DNA of 64,000 nucleotides from Methanocella_A sp963769045 (GCA_963769045.1 CAVYKK010000026.1:62001-126000); one strand, 5' to 3'; counted from the stretch's first letter, positions 1 through 8,992 are shown. Numbers and translations: made by a program. The notes: a model not told the origin generated them from the letters alone.

Positions 1-912
1 GAGGGCGATCGAGAAGGCGATCGCGCCCGAGATCGCTCGGTCGACGTGTTCGCCATCGAGAAGTACGAGGAGAACCTCGAAGCCTATACGACGCTGGTGC
101 CGGAGTTCGCTTCGGCCGGCGGCAACGTGCAGATCGAAAAGCCATTCCGGGCCGACCTGACGGAAAAGCCCAAAATACCCGACGGCCTGGACATGATCGT
201 CTTTTCCAACGTGCTCAACGAGATCGCCATGAGCATGGATGAAAAGGCGGAAATGGTCATGCGCTATGTACAGAGCATGGCAGATGACGGCAGCCTGGTC
301 ATCATCGAGCCCGCGGACAAGGACAATTCTATGGAACTACGAAAGCTGGTCGCGGCGCTGATGGACCGGGACATGGGCGTGTACAGCCCGTGCTCGTTCA
401 TCTGGTGTTCGCGCTGTAAGCCGGAATCGTGCTGGAGCTTCGAGGAAAAGGAAGACGTGGTGCCGACGTCGCTCATGAAGAAGGTGGCAGAGGCCGAAGA
501 GCCATACAAGTACATTAACTCCGATATCAAATACTCGTATGCCATCTTACGGAAAGACGACCTGACGAAAGCGAAGTACCGGGTACCACCGAAAGCTAAA
601 TTCGCGAGGCTCTCGAAGCTGAAGATGCATACCGGCAAGAAGATTAACGTGGTCGCGTCGAAGATGTCCGGGGACCTGGGCAATAAGAAAGAGCACGTCT
701 TCAAGATTTGCGACGGCACTACCGGACAGCAGGTCTACGCCATCCTGCCGGACTACAATATCGTGCCGGGGAACGAGGCGCTGGCAAAGGCGAAGTACGG
801 CACGGTGCTCGAGTTCAGCAATATCATTGTCCGCTACAACGAGGAGCACGACTCGTTCAACCTGATGGTGGGAAAGAGCTCAGGGGTCGTACCGGCAATA
901 AATAACATTTAG
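1..912 (+). CDS. Rsm22-like class I SAM methyltransferase (5' end outside window)
   Basis: The reading frame is open to the left edge, so this is the C-terminal part of a longer protein. A GTG at 46 lies inside the fold and is unlikely to be the start. The visible part resembles the Rsm22/METTL17 family of ribosome-associated methyltransferases. It has an acidic strand (VFAIEKYEENL), a strand plus loop VFSNVLNEI, then VIIEPADKD. A four-cysteine insert follows (CSFIWCSRCKPESCW), where the family carries a metal or Fe-S cluster, then a KYSYAILRK stretch matching the family's K-F-S-Y-L motif. A basic beta-rich tail of about 100 residues follows. The glycine-rich SAM loop lies outside the window. 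The role in small-subunit assembly is inferred from family membership. Confidence 0.7.
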   Translation, partial: EGDREGDRARDRSVDVFAIEKYEENLEAYTTLVPEFASAGGNVQIEKPFRADLTEKPKIPDGLDMIVFSNVLNEIAMSMDEKAEMVMRYVQSMADDGSLVIIEPADKDNSMELRKLVAALMDRDMGVYSPCSFIWCSRCKPESCWSFEEKEDVVPTSLMKKVAEAEEPYKYINSDIKYSYAILRKDDLTKAKYRVPPKAKFARLSKLKMHTGKKINVVASKMSGDLGNKKEHVFKICDGTTGQQVYAILPDYNIVPGNEALAKAKYGTVLEFSNIIVRYNEEHDSFNLMVGKSSGVVPAINNI

Positions 913-921
913 ACGATCCAG

Positions 922-948
922 GCCGCCAGGGCGCCACTTCCTGGCGGC
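922..948 (+). terminator. hairpin downstream of the Rsm22-like gene
   Basis: A perfect 9-bp stem (GCCGCCAGG and CCTGGCGGC) with a 9-nt loop starts 10 bases after the stop codon. It lies in the gap to the convergent gene at 985. A termination role is inferred from position only; archaeal terminators usually depend on U-tracts, and none is obvious here. Confidence 0.4.
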
Positions 949-984
949 ATCGCAGCCTGATACGCGCGCGAGCGGTCGCCTGCA

Positions 985-1275
985 TCACTCGCTTTTATCT
1001 TTAGTATAATCGTGGGCCTTCTCGCCCGACACCCAGAACCGGTCTTTCACTATCAACACTCTCCGCCGCAGGTCCATCAGCGGCTCATAGATGTCATGGA
1101 TTTCCTTCTTCCAGACGGCCGATGTCTTTTCCCGCGTCTCGTCGTCCATCTTCATCATGATAAGAAACACGTCCGAGTAGTGCTCCAGGTACCGTACGTC
1201 CTTTTCCAGCTGCTCCTCGTCCGCCAGCATCTTGGCGATGATCGCGTTGATGTTGCCTGTCGTGTGCTCCAGCAC
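985..1275 (-). CDS. small hypothetical protein, helical
   Basis: This predicted 96-residue protein is charged and almost entirely helical (LADEEQLEKDVRYLEHYSD, then MDDETREKTSAVWKKEIHDIYEPL). There is no signal peptide or membrane segment. I do not recognise the family. GTG at 1275 is the only start codon in the open frame; upstream the frame stays open to a stop at 1330-1332 without another start. It lies 81 bp downstream of dnaJ on the same strand and could be the distal gene of the chaperone operon, although its sequence gives no chaperone link. Confidence 0.55.
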   Translation of the reverse strand: MLEHTTGNINAIIAKMLADEEQLEKDVRYLEHYSDVFLIMMKMDDETREKTSAVWKKEIHDIYEPLMDLRRRVLIVKDRFWVSGEKAHDYTKDKSE

Positions 1276-1356
1276 TTCCTGCTTTGTCGGTATGATAGAC
1301 CACCAGGAAACCGTATGACAGCATCCGGCTTAATACTTAGGAAAAAAGTTTGGGGC

Positions 1357-2490
1357 TTATTTGAACGCTTCCCCGATCTTCTCGAAGATGTTCCGGGGCT
1401 TACCCTTTTTCTGCTCTTCCTTCTCCTCGGCGAGCAGCTCGGTGAACAGCTTCCTCTGCTTATCGGACAGTTTGGGCGGAGTACGCACGACGACCTTGAC
1501 GTGCATGTCGCCACGGCGGCCGGAACGGAGGCTCTGGACGCCCTCGCCCTTGAGCCGGAACGTCGTCTCGGTCTGTGTGCCCTGCGGGATCTTGAGCTTG
1601 GCCCTGCCGGTCAATGTCTCGACCTCGACCTCATCGCCCAGCGCCGCCTGGCCGAAAGTGATCGGCATCACGCAGACCACGTCGTCGCCATAGCGCTGGA
1701 AGAACTGGTGGGGCTTCACGTGCAGGAACACGTACAGGTCGCCGGTCGCGCCTCCGACCGAGCCCGATTCGCCCTCGCCGGGGATGCGGAGTTGCAGCCC
1801 GTTGTCCACGCCGGGCGGTACCTTGACCAGCACCTTGCGGACCTTCCGTGTCTTCGTCTGGCCCCGGCACGCCGGGCACGGGGTATCGTAAGTCGAACCC
1901 CTGCCGCCGCACTTGTTGCAGGGCATGACCTGGACCATCTGGCCGAACAGGCTCTGGGACGTACGGCGTATCTGGCCGGTGCCGTTGCAGTTCTGGCATG
2001 TAGTGACTCTGGTACCGGGCTTTGCCCCGGTGCCGCGGCAGGTGTCGCACGTCTCCATCCGGGGTACGACGATCTCCTTCTCGCAGCCGAAGGCGGCTTC
2101 CTTGAAGTCGATCTCCAGGTCGTATCTCAAATCGTTCCCGCGGTTGTTGCCCTGGCCCCGGGCGCCCCGGCCGAAGAACATGTTGAAAAGGTTGTCGTAG
2201 TCGCCGAAGCCCATGTCCCGGAAGATGTCGAAGTTGTTGTAGATGTCCGACGCCGAGTAGCCTTCCATGCCGGCATGGCCGAACTGGTCGTACTTCTGCC
2301 GCTTCTGCTCGTCGGACAATATCGCGTACGCCTCGGAGATCTCCTTGAACTTCTCCTCGGCGTCCGCCGCCTTGTTCCGGTCCGGGTGGTACTGGAGGGC
2401 CAGCTTGCGGTATGACTTCTTGATGTCGTCTACGCTGGCACCCTTTTCTACACCGAGCACCTCGTAGTAGTCCCTTTTGTTTGTCGCCAC
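1357..2490 (-). CDS. dnaJ: chaperone protein DnaJ
   Basis: Hsp40 co-chaperone that delivers clients to DnaK and stimulates its ATPase. An N-terminal J domain (about residues 4-70) contains the HPD motif in QYHPDRNK. A Gly/Phe-rich segment follows (GFGDYDNLFNMFFGRGARG). The zinc-binding domain has four modules: CDTCRGTG, CQNCNGTG, CNKCGGRG and CPACRGQT, the last deviating from the usual CXXCXGXG ending. The C-terminal substrate-binding and dimerisation domains complete a normal 377-residue type I DnaJ. It is the third gene of grpE-dnaK-dnaJ, 27 bp after dnaK. In archaea this system is sporadic and is generally regarded as acquired from bacteria. Confidence 0.97.
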   Translation of the reverse strand: MATNKRDYYEVLGVEKGASVDDIKKSYRKLALQYHPDRNKAADAEEKFKEISEAYAILSDEQKRQKYDQFGHAGMEGYSASDIYNNFDIFRDMGFGDYDNLFNMFFGRGARGQGNNRGNDLRYDLEIDFKEAAFGCEKEIVVPRMETCDTCRGTGAKPGTRVTTCQNCNGTGQIRRTSQSLFGQMVQVMPCNKCGGRGSTYDTPCPACRGQTKTRKVRKVLVKVPPGVDNGLQLRIPGEGESGSVGGATGDLYVFLHVKPHQFFQRYGDDVVCVMPITFGQAALGDEVEVETLTGRAKLKIPQGTQTETTFRLKGEGVQSLRSGRRGDMHVKVVVRTPPKLSDKQRKLFTELLAEEKEEQKKGKPRNIFEKIGEAFK

Positions 2491-2517
2491 AGCATGTCCC
2501 CCGCGTTTTTATCCGAC

Positions 2518-4401
2518 TTATTTCTTGTCGTTGACGACTTCGTAGTCGGCGTCCACGACGTTCGGGTCCTTGCCGGACTGCTGCCCGCCCTGGGCCCCGC
2601 CGGACTGCTGTTGCTGTTGCTGCTGGGCAGTCTGCTGCTGCGCCTGCTGCTGGGCCTGGTACTGTTGCTGGGCCTGCTGGTATAGCACTGTCGCTACCTC
2701 GTTCATGGTCTTGGTAAGGCCATCGTTTGCGGCCTTGATCTTTGCCAGGTCGCCGGTCTTCTGGGCTTCGCGAAGGACTTCCATGTCCTTGTTGATGCGG
2801 TCCTTCTGATCGGCAGTGATCTTGTCGCCCGCGTCGACCAGCGTCTTCTCGGACGAGTACAGCAGGGTGTCGGCCTGGTTCATGACCTCGGCCTTCTCCT
2901 TCTTCGCGGCGTCCTCGGCGGCGAACTTCTCCGCGTCCTTGACCATGCGCTCGATGTCGTTCTTTTCCAGCTTGGTGGAGGCGGTGATGGTGATCGTCTG
3001 CTCCTTGCCGGTGCCCAGGTCCTTGGCCTTGACGTTCATGATGCCGTTGGCGTCGATGTCGAAGGTGACCTCGATCTGGGGGATTCCACGGGGTGCCGAC
3101 GGTATGCCGATCAGGTGGAACCGGCCCAGCGTCGTGTTGTCGAAGGCCATGGGCCGCTCGCCCTGCAGCACGTGGATTTCGACGGACGTCTGGTTGTCGG
3201 CCGCGGTGGAGAACACCTGGCTCTTCCGGGTCGGGATGGTCGTGTTGCGCTCGATGAGCTTCGTGAACACGTTGCCCATGGTCTCGATGCCCAGGCTGAG
3301 CGGCGTCACGTCCAGCAGCAGCAGGTCCTTGACCTCTCCCGCCAGCACGCCACCCTGGATTGCGGCGCCCATTGCGACGCATTCCATCGGGTCGATGCCG
3401 CGCTCCGGGTCCTTCCCGAAGAACTTCTTGATCATCTCGAAGACGATCGGCATGCGGGTCGGGCCGCCGACCAGGATGATCCGGTCGATGCCCGTGGCCG
3501 CAAGCTTCGCGTCGGAGATTGCCTGCCTCATGGGCGGGTAGCAACGGTCAACTACATCCCGGACCAGCTCTTCGAGCTTGGCACGGGTGAGCACGACATC
3601 GAGGTGCTTGGGGCCGTTGGCGTCGGCGGTGATGAACGGGAGGTTGATCTGCGTCTGCAGGGTGCTGGACAGCTCGATTTTCGCCTTCTCCGCCGCATCC
3701 CGTAAACGCTGCATGGCCATCTTGTCATTGCGGAGGTCGATGCCGTTGTCCTTCTTGAACTGGTTGGCGATGAAGTCGATGATGCGGTTGTCCATGTCGG
3801 TGCCGCCCAGCTGGGTGTCGCCGCTCGTGGACAGTACCTCGAACACGCCGTCGCCCATCTCCATGATGGTGACATCGAGCGTGCCGCCGCCCAGGTCGAA
3901 CACGAGGATCTTCTGGCTGCCCTTCTTGTCCAGGCCGTAGGCCAGCGCAGCCGCCGTGGGCTCGTTGATGACACGTAAGACTTCCAGGCCTGCGATGGTG
4001 CCTGCGTCCTTGGTCGCCTGGCGCTGGTTGTCGTTGAAGTAGGCCGGCACTGTGATGACGGCTTTGGTGATCTTCTCCCCGAGGTATGCTTCCGCATCCT
4101 GCTTGATCTTCTGCAGGATCATGGACGAAATCTCCTGCGGCGTGTACTTCTTGCCGTCGATCTCGACCTTGTGGTCTGTGCCCATCTTTCTCTTGATGGC
4201 CATGATGGTGCGCTCGGGGTTCGTGACCGCCTGGCGCCTTGCAGCTTCGCCTATGAGACGCTCGCCCGTTTTCGTGAACGCCACGTAAGACGGGAAAAGC
4301 CTTGCGCCTTCGGCGCTCGGGATGATGACGGGCTTTCCGCCTTCCATGATAGCTGCTTCAGAATTGCTGGTTCCTAGATCTATACCGAGAATCTTAGACA
4401 T
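2518..4401 (-). CDS. dnaK: molecular chaperone DnaK (Hsp70)
   Basis: ATP-dependent Hsp70 chaperone of 627 residues. The nucleotide-binding domain opens with ILGIDLGTSNSEAA, where the common GTTNS is GTSNS. It also carries VPAYFNDNQRQATKDA, INEPTAAALAYG, VFDLGGGTLDVTI and ILVGGPTRMP. The substrate-binding domain follows the DLLLLDVTPLSLGIET linker. The lid ends in a Q-rich stretch with Q/A repeats, then G/Q-rich sequence and a VVDADYEVV tail typical of bacterial-type DnaK. It lies 7 bp after grpE and 27 bp before dnaJ, so the three are co-transcribed. Heat induction is likely, but no heat-shock operator was identified. Confidence 0.98.
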   Translation of the reverse strand: MSKILGIDLGTSNSEAAIMEGGKPVIIPSAEGARLFPSYVAFTKTGERLIGEAARRQAVTNPERTIMAIKRKMGTDHKVEIDGKKYTPQEISSMILQKIKQDAEAYLGEKITKAVITVPAYFNDNQRQATKDAGTIAGLEVLRVINEPTAAALAYGLDKKGSQKILVFDLGGGTLDVTIMEMGDGVFEVLSTSGDTQLGGTDMDNRIIDFIANQFKKDNGIDLRNDKMAMQRLRDAAEKAKIELSSTLQTQINLPFITADANGPKHLDVVLTRAKLEELVRDVVDRCYPPMRQAISDAKLAATGIDRIILVGGPTRMPIVFEMIKKFFGKDPERGIDPMECVAMGAAIQGGVLAGEVKDLLLLDVTPLSLGIETMGNVFTKLIERNTTIPTRKSQVFSTAADNQTSVEIHVLQGERPMAFDNTTLGRFHLIGIPSAPRGIPQIEVTFDIDANGIMNVKAKDLGTGKEQTITITASTKLEKNDIERMVKDAEKFAAEDAAKKEKAEVMNQADTLLYSSEKTLVDAGDKITADQKDRINKDMEVLREAQKTGDLAKIKAANDGLTKTMNEVATVLYQQAQQQYQAQQQAQQQTAQQQQQQQSGGAQGGQQSGKDPNVVDADYEVVNDKK

Positions 4402-4408
4402 GCTTACA

Positions 4409-4963
4409 TCACCTCTTGGATACTTTCACTTTCGAACAACGAATGACTTTTGAGCTTAATGTGTAGCCGCGCTGGAACTCCTCCAGCACAGTGTCCTCTT
4501 CCGCTTCTTCCGATTCTTCCTGCATCATGGCTTCCATGGTGCGGGGGTCGAACTTTTTGCCGACCGTATCGATGGGATTCAGCCCGTACTGCCGGAGGAC
4601 GACTTTCATCTGGACGTAGACCATCTCCAGCCCTTTCACGAGTTGCGGAGTCTGCGCGTCAGGCTTTTTCGCCGCGTCGAGCGCGCGCTCCAGGTTCTCG
4701 TAGACGTCGATCAGGTCCTTGATCAGGCCCTCGTTCGCGTATGCCTTGAACTCGGCCTTATCCCGATCCGTGCGCTTCCGGAGGTTGTCGTAATCGGCAC
4801 GAGCCCGCAGGCTCTCGTTCCGGTATTCCTCGACCAGGGCTGAAAGCCTGGCCACTTCGTTATCGACGCCAGCCTTTGCCGGTGCCTGCCCATCGATGGC
4901 CTCGTCGACGGCCTCGGCCTCTATGGCCTGCCCGTCTTCCGCCAGTGTCTTGCCTGAGCCCAT
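4409..4963 (-). CDS. grpE: nucleotide exchange factor GrpE
   Basis: GrpE releases ADP from DnaK. It has an acidic N-terminus, a long coiled coil containing ESLRARADYDNLRKRTDRDK, and a C-terminal beta-wing with GLEMVYVQMKVVLRQYGLNPID and KKFDPRTMEAMM. I place the start at the ATG at 4963 (184 residues) because a GGAGG lies 7 bases upstream. The frame is open to 5050, but the extra 29 residues look non-coding. It is the first gene of the chaperone operon, with dnaK following after 7 bp. Confidence 0.95.
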   Translation of the reverse strand: MGSGKTLAEDGQAIEAEAVDEAIDGQAPAKAGVDNEVARLSALVEEYRNESLRARADYDNLRKRTDRDKAEFKAYANEGLIKDLIDVYENLERALDAAKKPDAQTPQLVKGLEMVYVQMKVVLRQYGLNPIDTVGKKFDPRTMEAMMQEESEEAEEDTVLEEFQRGYTLSSKVIRCSKVKVSKR

Positions 4964-5362
4964 AACTGCGCCTCCATAAGCGTATATCGGGTAATTATAT
5001 ATGAGACGGGTTTTAGTAATGTTTGCACTTCTATATATAGTTAACCGCATCTCCTGTCAACCCGGCTGCCGCTATAGCCGGTGGGAGCGGGTAAAAGAAT
5101 ACGAGGCAACCCATTTTCTACCCGGGTATAATACAAACACATTTTTAAGGTTAAATATTTTCCACCGGCGGCCATCGAGCCTGTCGGGCCGTTTCCTGCC
5201 TTATAAATTTGTAATTACAGAAAATATCAGCGCCTGCAGGTACGCTGGCCGAATATATAAACGGATTAACGCCGTTTGTCAGGACAACACCATTATGGCT
5301 ATATATCATGAACAAACATAGCTTGTAAGGGTAACCACATCAAAACAACCGGTGGTCTGACT
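4964..5362. promoter_or_regulatory. divergent promoter region between grpE and the KaiC-like gene
   Basis: About 400 bp between divergent genes, without a credible ORF. It is AT-rich with several TATA-like stretches: TATATATAG near 5032, TTAAATATTTT near 5151, ATATATAAACGG near 5251 and GGCTATATATC near 5297. The 5251 and 5297 elements suit the rightward gene. The AT-rich part near 4990-5045 suits grpE. No palindromic heat-shock operator stands out. Promoter assignments are inference from composition. Confidence 0.45.
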
Positions 5363-6088
5363 ATGGAACGGGTGTCGACGGGTATCCAGGAGCTGGACAG
5401 GTTTATTGGCGGAGGATATCCCCGGGGAAAGAGCGTCCTCATTACCGGCTCTGCAGGGTCAGGCAAGACTATCGTCGCAATCCATTTTATTTATAACGGC
5501 TGCATCGACGGCAAGAAATGCGTCTACATCGCGACCGAGGAAGAGCTCGAGGACATCCTGTACCAGGCGGAGAGCATTGGCCACGATGTGCGTAAGTTCT
5601 ACGACTCCGGCCAGCTCAAGATCGTCAAGCTCTATGAGGAAAGGGCATACACGACTATCCAGACAATGTCGCTCGGCTTCGAGAAGATCGACAGCCTGCA
5701 GTCGGACATCGTGAGCCTGGTCGAGAAAATCCCGAAGGACGCGGAGCTCGTTGTGATCGACAACCTTGGCGTGTTTACACTGAACATGTCCATGGACGAG
5801 TTCCGGAAGCAGCTGGACACACTCAACCTCCTTCTGGCCAAGCAGACATATACTTCATTATACATCATGGACGACACGTCCAACAAGCGCACTGAAGGCG
5901 TCGCGGCCTATTCGGCCTACGGCGTCATCCGGCTTGTGATCAAGGAAAACCCGTACACCAGCATGCGGGAACGCCACCTCGAGGTGGCCAAGATGCGATC
6001 GACCAGCATCCCGCTGGAAAGCTATACTTTTGATATCACGTCCGGCGGCATCGAGATCCTGAAACGGAAAGGCGTCTGGTCACTGTAA
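5363..6088 (+). CDS. KaiC/RadA-like P-loop ATPase
   Basis: Single-domain RecA/KaiC-family ATPase of 241 residues. It opens with VSTGIQELDRFIGGGYPRGK, has Walker A GSAGSGKT at about residues 30-37, a KKCVYIATEEE strand and Walker B ELVVIDNLGVF. Such archaeal proteins are often signalling ATPases tied to chemotaxis or transcriptional control; the substrate is unknown. The ATG is preceded by GGTGG. It is divergent from the chaperone operon and convergent with the thioesterase gene. A G+C-rich palindromic motif (6107-6120) sits just downstream. Confidence 0.85.
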   Translation: MERVSTGIQELDRFIGGGYPRGKSVLITGSAGSGKTIVAIHFIYNGCIDGKKCVYIATEEELEDILYQAESIGHDVRKFYDSGQLKIVKLYEERAYTTIQTMSLGFEKIDSLQSDIVSLVEKIPKDAELVVIDNLGVFTLNMSMDEFRKQLDTLNLLLAKQTYTSLYIMDDTSNKRTEGVAAYSAYGVIRLVIKENPYTSMRERHLEVAKMRSTSIPLESYTFDITSGGIEILKRKGVWSL

Positions 6089-6173
6089 TTGCCCGTGAGT
6101 GGCGAGCCCGCGAGCGTTCGCATGCACATATGCTTTCATGTCATGAATAAATCGGTTACCGGCAATCCGGTGA

Positions 6174-6575
6174 TTATGCAAGCTCTTCCAGCTTCTCTTT
6201 CTTCCTGTATGCCAGGCCCTGGAACGTCGAGATCAGGTCGCCGTTCTCGTTAGTCACTTTTATCTCGTACGTCCCTATCTTCGGGCTGACCGAGACTTCC
6301 CGTGCCTCAGCATACAACGTGCCCGACCCGACAGCCTTCAGGAACGAGATATTCGCGTTTAGCGCCACTGCCACGGTGCCGTGAGAGTTGCAAGCGACAG
6401 CGAAGGTGAAGTCGGCGAGCGAAAAGATCGCTCCGCCATGGATGGTCCGGAGCCCGTTCAGATGATGCTCTTTGACTTCCATCTTCGTCCTGGCCCCGCC
6501 CGGGGATACCTCCAGGAGCTTGATACCACAATGCTCTGCAAACTGGTCCCTGCGGAAAAATTCCTTCAAGTCCAT
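6174..6575 (-). CDS. PaaI-family acyl-CoA thioesterase (hotdog fold)
   Basis: A 133-residue hotdog-fold protein. The family signature appears as HHLNGLRTIHGGAIFSLADFTFAVACN, with the HGG turn preceding the long helix. The beta strands ALNANISFLKAVGSGTLYAEAREV and TYEIKVTNENGDLISTFQGLAYR follow. These enzymes hydrolyse acyl- or aryl-CoA thioesters as tetramers; this substrate cannot be read from sequence. It is monocistronic and convergent with the KaiC-like gene. Confidence 0.88.
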   Translation of the reverse strand: MDLKEFFRRDQFAEHCGIKLLEVSPGGARTKMEVKEHHLNGLRTIHGGAIFSLADFTFAVACNSHGTVAVALNANISFLKAVGSGTLYAEAREVSVSPKIGTYEIKVTNENGDLISTFQGLAYRKKEKLEELA

Positions 6576-6772
6576 GCTCTAACCCGCTGATATATGGACG
6601 AGGTATACCATAATACTTGCTAGCATGGCGCACGATTACAGGGCGTGCCGGCAGGCGCCAGGCAGACAGCAGACAGGCCGGATGAAACAGGACGCCGGCA
6701 GGCTGGAAATCGCTTTAAACGAAGCATATGATTTAATAAAATAATAAAATTCTGTGTTCTGGTGAGTTTGAC

Positions 6773-7408
6773 ATGGCACAGAAGATGATGAAGCGTATGC
6801 CTTCCGGCCTGGAGGAAGGCATGGAGAAGCTGTCACCGACCGAGGAACTGGACGTCGAGCACGGGCAGCTGACCCGTATTTTGCTGGCGATGGACAACGT
6901 GCTCAGGTCGGAGGGAAGTATCCCTAAGGCTAACCTGGGGCCGATCAACCAGGCGTGCATGCTGATCAAACAGGCGGTCGTGGAACACCACATGAAGATC
7001 GAGGAGGAGATCATATACCCGCGATTCGAGAACACGGAGCTCGCCGACTTTGCCAGCGCCCTAAAAACACAGCACATCGAGGCCAGGAAGCTGCTGGCAA
7101 GAATGGAGAGCTTATCTAAGACAGGCGCAGTCCGTGACCGGTCCGAGATGGAAGAGCTGAAGAGGGTCTTCAACGACTTCAAGGACATGATAATCGCACA
7201 CGCCGCCTGGGAAGAGACGATTCTGTTCCCGGTCATGGAAGGCACCTGGTCGAAGGATGACCTCAACAACCTGAGGGAGACACAGGAGCAGGACGAAAAG
7301 AAACTGCTCGGCAAGGACGCCACCGAAAAGCTCAACACCATGCTCATGAGCGTCGAGTCAGCCTGCGGTGTCAACGGCATCAACGACTTCACCCGACGGC
7401 TGAAATAA
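6773..7408 (+). CDS. hemerythrin-like HHE-domain protein
   Basis: A 211-residue four-helix-bundle protein with the spaced His/Glu set of hemerythrin HHE domains: DVEHGQLTRIL, VVEHHMKIEEEIIYPRFE, KTQHIEARKLL and IIAHAAWEETILFPVME. Together these can coordinate a non-haem di-iron centre for O2, NO or iron handling. The ATG has GGTGA upstream, and an A/T-rich TATA region (about 6728-6750) sits at the right distance. In an anaerobe a role in oxygen or nitric oxide defence is plausible but inferred. A hairpin follows the gene. Confidence 0.88.
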   Translation: MAQKMMKRMPSGLEEGMEKLSPTEELDVEHGQLTRILLAMDNVLRSEGSIPKANLGPINQACMLIKQAVVEHHMKIEEEIIYPRFENTELADFASALKTQHIEARKLLARMESLSKTGAVRDRSEMEELKRVFNDFKDMIIAHAAWEETILFPVMEGTWSKDDLNNLRETQEQDEKKLLGKDATEKLNTMLMSVESACGVNGINDFTRRLK

Positions 7409-7418
7409 AAAAGTTTCT

Positions 7419-7462
7419 GCCAGAGCTATCACGGCCGCCGGCCCGCTGTGATAGCATCTGGC
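7419..7462. terminator. bidirectional hairpin between convergent genes
   Basis: The stem is GCCAGA+GCTATCAC paired with GTGATAGC+TCTGGC, with one bulged base and a 15-nt loop. It fills the gap between the hemerythrin stop (7408) and the lipoprotein stop (7464). Symmetry and position suggest a shared transcription end signal. Confidence 0.5.
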
Positions 7463-7463
7463 A

Positions 7464-8141
7464 TTATACTATTTTGATGTTCCTGGAATCACTGCCGATC
7501 TCTGTCCCGGCCAGCGATGCCGTTGCGGTGAGCTGGTAGTCGCCTGCCGTCGATACTCCCTGGTAATCGGAAGGTATGGAAAGGCTGAATGCTACTTGCT
7601 GTTTGGTCCCCGGCAATATATTCAAGCCCGTCGCACTATAGGTGTAGGTCTTCGACACGGGCACGAAGAAGATTGTCCGCTTGATCGCGAAGGTAAAATC
7701 GATCTGTTCAATGGGGACGTTACCGGTATTCGTGACATAGGTCCAGCCTGTCGCCGTATTGCCGCGGGAATACGTGCTTTTATCCGAGCCCCAGTCTGAT
7801 GCCTTACCGCTGATGACAGGTTTCGGGGTCGCTGTCGGCACCGGAGTGACTGAAGGCCGGGGCGTCGGCGTAGACGTCCCGTTTATCCCGGGCTTCGGGG
7901 TAGGTGCCGGCGATACGGGGGTCCCGTTAGTGCCGGGTGATACGACATACGTGCCAGGCAGCGTCGTCGCCGATGGGCCCGGCACTGAAGTCGGGCCGGC
8001 CGACGACCCGGAGGGCGGAGCGCTCGCCTGCGGAGCAGACTCTCCCGAGTTACCTGCGCCGGAGAATATGCATCCTGCCGCGAAGACAGAAACGACTATA
8101 AACGCACAAAACACGGCTAACTTAGACACCTTTGCGTTCAT
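7464..8141 (-). CDS. secreted lipoprotein with Pro/Thr-rich linker and beta-sandwich domain
   Basis: The N-terminus is a lipoprotein signal: a hydrophobic stretch, then SVFAAGC with the lipid-attachment cysteine at residue 24. Next comes about 85 residues of Pro/Ser/Thr/Gly spacer (PTPKPGINGTSTPTPRPS), likely glycosylated. The C-terminal 110 residues form a beta-rich domain (WTYVTNTGNVPIEQIDFTFAI) resembling CARDB/DUF11-like Ig folds. The TNTGNVP phrase recurs in the giant surface protein at 14.3-17.4 kb. It is an extracellular surface protein of unknown ligand. Confidence 0.75.
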   Translation of the reverse strand: MNAKVSKLAVFCAFIVVSVFAAGCIFSGAGNSGESAPQASAPPSGSSAGPTSVPGPSATTLPGTYVVSPGTNGTPVSPAPTPKPGINGTSTPTPRPSVTPVPTATPKPVISGKASDWGSDKSTYSRGNTATGWTYVTNTGNVPIEQIDFTFAIKRTIFFVPVSKTYTYSATGLNILPGTKQQVAFSLSIPSDYQGVSTAGDYQLTATASLAGTEIGSDSRNIKIV

Positions 8142-8328
8142 CGATGTCTACTTCACAAGCTATTATTGTAAATATTTGTTGCTGTATAAGCGTATTTTTA
8201 CTGCTGCAAATGCCGGAAAAAGCGTAACGGTACCGCTATCAATAATGACGGCAACTGTCACAGGCACCGGAAAACAGGTAAAAATACAGGCATGCATGCC
8301 GTTTTGCTATCACAGCAGGGCTCGCCTG

Positions 8329-8544
8329 CTATCTGTCGGGCATGTTTCTCACGGGCAGTTCCTCAAGCTCATAGCCAGGCAGATAGCCGGCAATCACAGC
8401 CCGGCGGCGCCCGTGGCAATCCGGGCAGGACCCGTGGTCGCCCGTGCAGTAGACACGCCCGCATTGGCCGCAGGCTGTGTATGTGATGCGTTTTTTACTG
8501 ATGGCACCGGGTATCATAGACTGCTGTTTTTCCTCGCCGGGCAC
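8329..8544 (-). CDS. putative small zinc-binding protein
   Basis: A predicted 71-residue protein with two CXXC pairs in ACGQCGRVYCTGDHGSCPDCHGRRR, suggesting one zinc site. The reading starts at GTG (8544); the ATG at 8517 (62 residues) is an alternative. No convincing ribosome-binding site precedes either. The metal motif is the main reason to accept it. The family is unrecognised. Confidence 0.4.
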   Translation of the reverse strand: MPGEEKQQSMIPGAISKKRITYTACGQCGRVYCTGDHGSCPDCHGRRRAVIAGYLPGYELEELPVRNMPDR

Positions 8545-8584
8545 ATCAATATTTACAGCAGAAAAAACGAAAAATCGCGGGACA

Positions 8585-8851
8585 TCACTCTATGAAATGG
8601 CCTATTGCGTATTTGACCAGCGAAAGTGTGCCCAGAATGGTTATGAGCGCGACGCCGCCCACCATCAACAGGACCGCCCATCCCGCAAACGAGCCTGGCG
8701 CTACCTGGAAAGCGTCCTGTATCATGTCGGAAAACTCGTTGAAGAAATAATTGTCATTTGCGCTGGCCAGGAGGAAAATAAGGAGGACAAACAATACAAC
8801 AAGGCATAAAGCTAAAATGCCAAGTAAACGAGAACCGCTGGAGCTTGCCAT
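8585..8851 (-). CDS. small two-helix membrane protein
   Basis: This 88-residue protein has two hydrophobic helices (LLGILALCLVVLFVLLIFLL and WAVLLMVGGVALITILGTL) separated by an acidic loop (NDNYFFNEFSDMIQDAF). There is no enzyme motif and the family is unrecognised. The ATG lies 10-30 bp from an AT-rich stretch (8853-8893), consistent with a promoter and a nearly leaderless start. Confidence 0.55.
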   Translation of the reverse strand: MASSSGSRLLGILALCLVVLFVLLIFLLASANDNYFFNEFSDMIQDAFQVAPGSFAGWAVLLMVGGVALITILGTLSLVKYAIGHFIE

Positions 8852-8955
8852 TACATTAATATGGATTATTTGTTGAAATATAAATATTTTAGGTTACAGA
8901 AAACAAAGTAACTGAGCTGAAACCGGGTAATCGCGAGATGCCATTTAGTAATAGG

Positions 8956-8981
8956 CCGCTGCGGTTTGAACGCAGGGCCTC
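8956..8981 (-). repeat. tRNA-Ile T-arm fragment
   Basis: 25 of 26 bases match the 3' part (T-arm and start of the acceptor strand) of the intact tRNA-Ile at 20168-20241, in the same orientation. No cloverleaf can form. A remnant of this kind fits a decayed attachment site or partial duplication; it is the outermost of three such fragments in the window. Confidence 0.6.
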
Positions 8982-8992
8982 GTGAAGTCCGG

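Noticed and set aside
1012..2415. 467-codon open frame antisense to dnaJ
   Set aside because: It lies opposite an unambiguous DnaJ, is rich in Leu/Arg/His/Val from G+C-biased codons and has no recognisable domain; a shadow frame.
1631..3544. 637-codon minus-strand frame across dnaK and dnaJ
   Set aside because: It spans two real genes in another frame and is dominated by Arg, Gly, His and Pro; no protein-like pattern.
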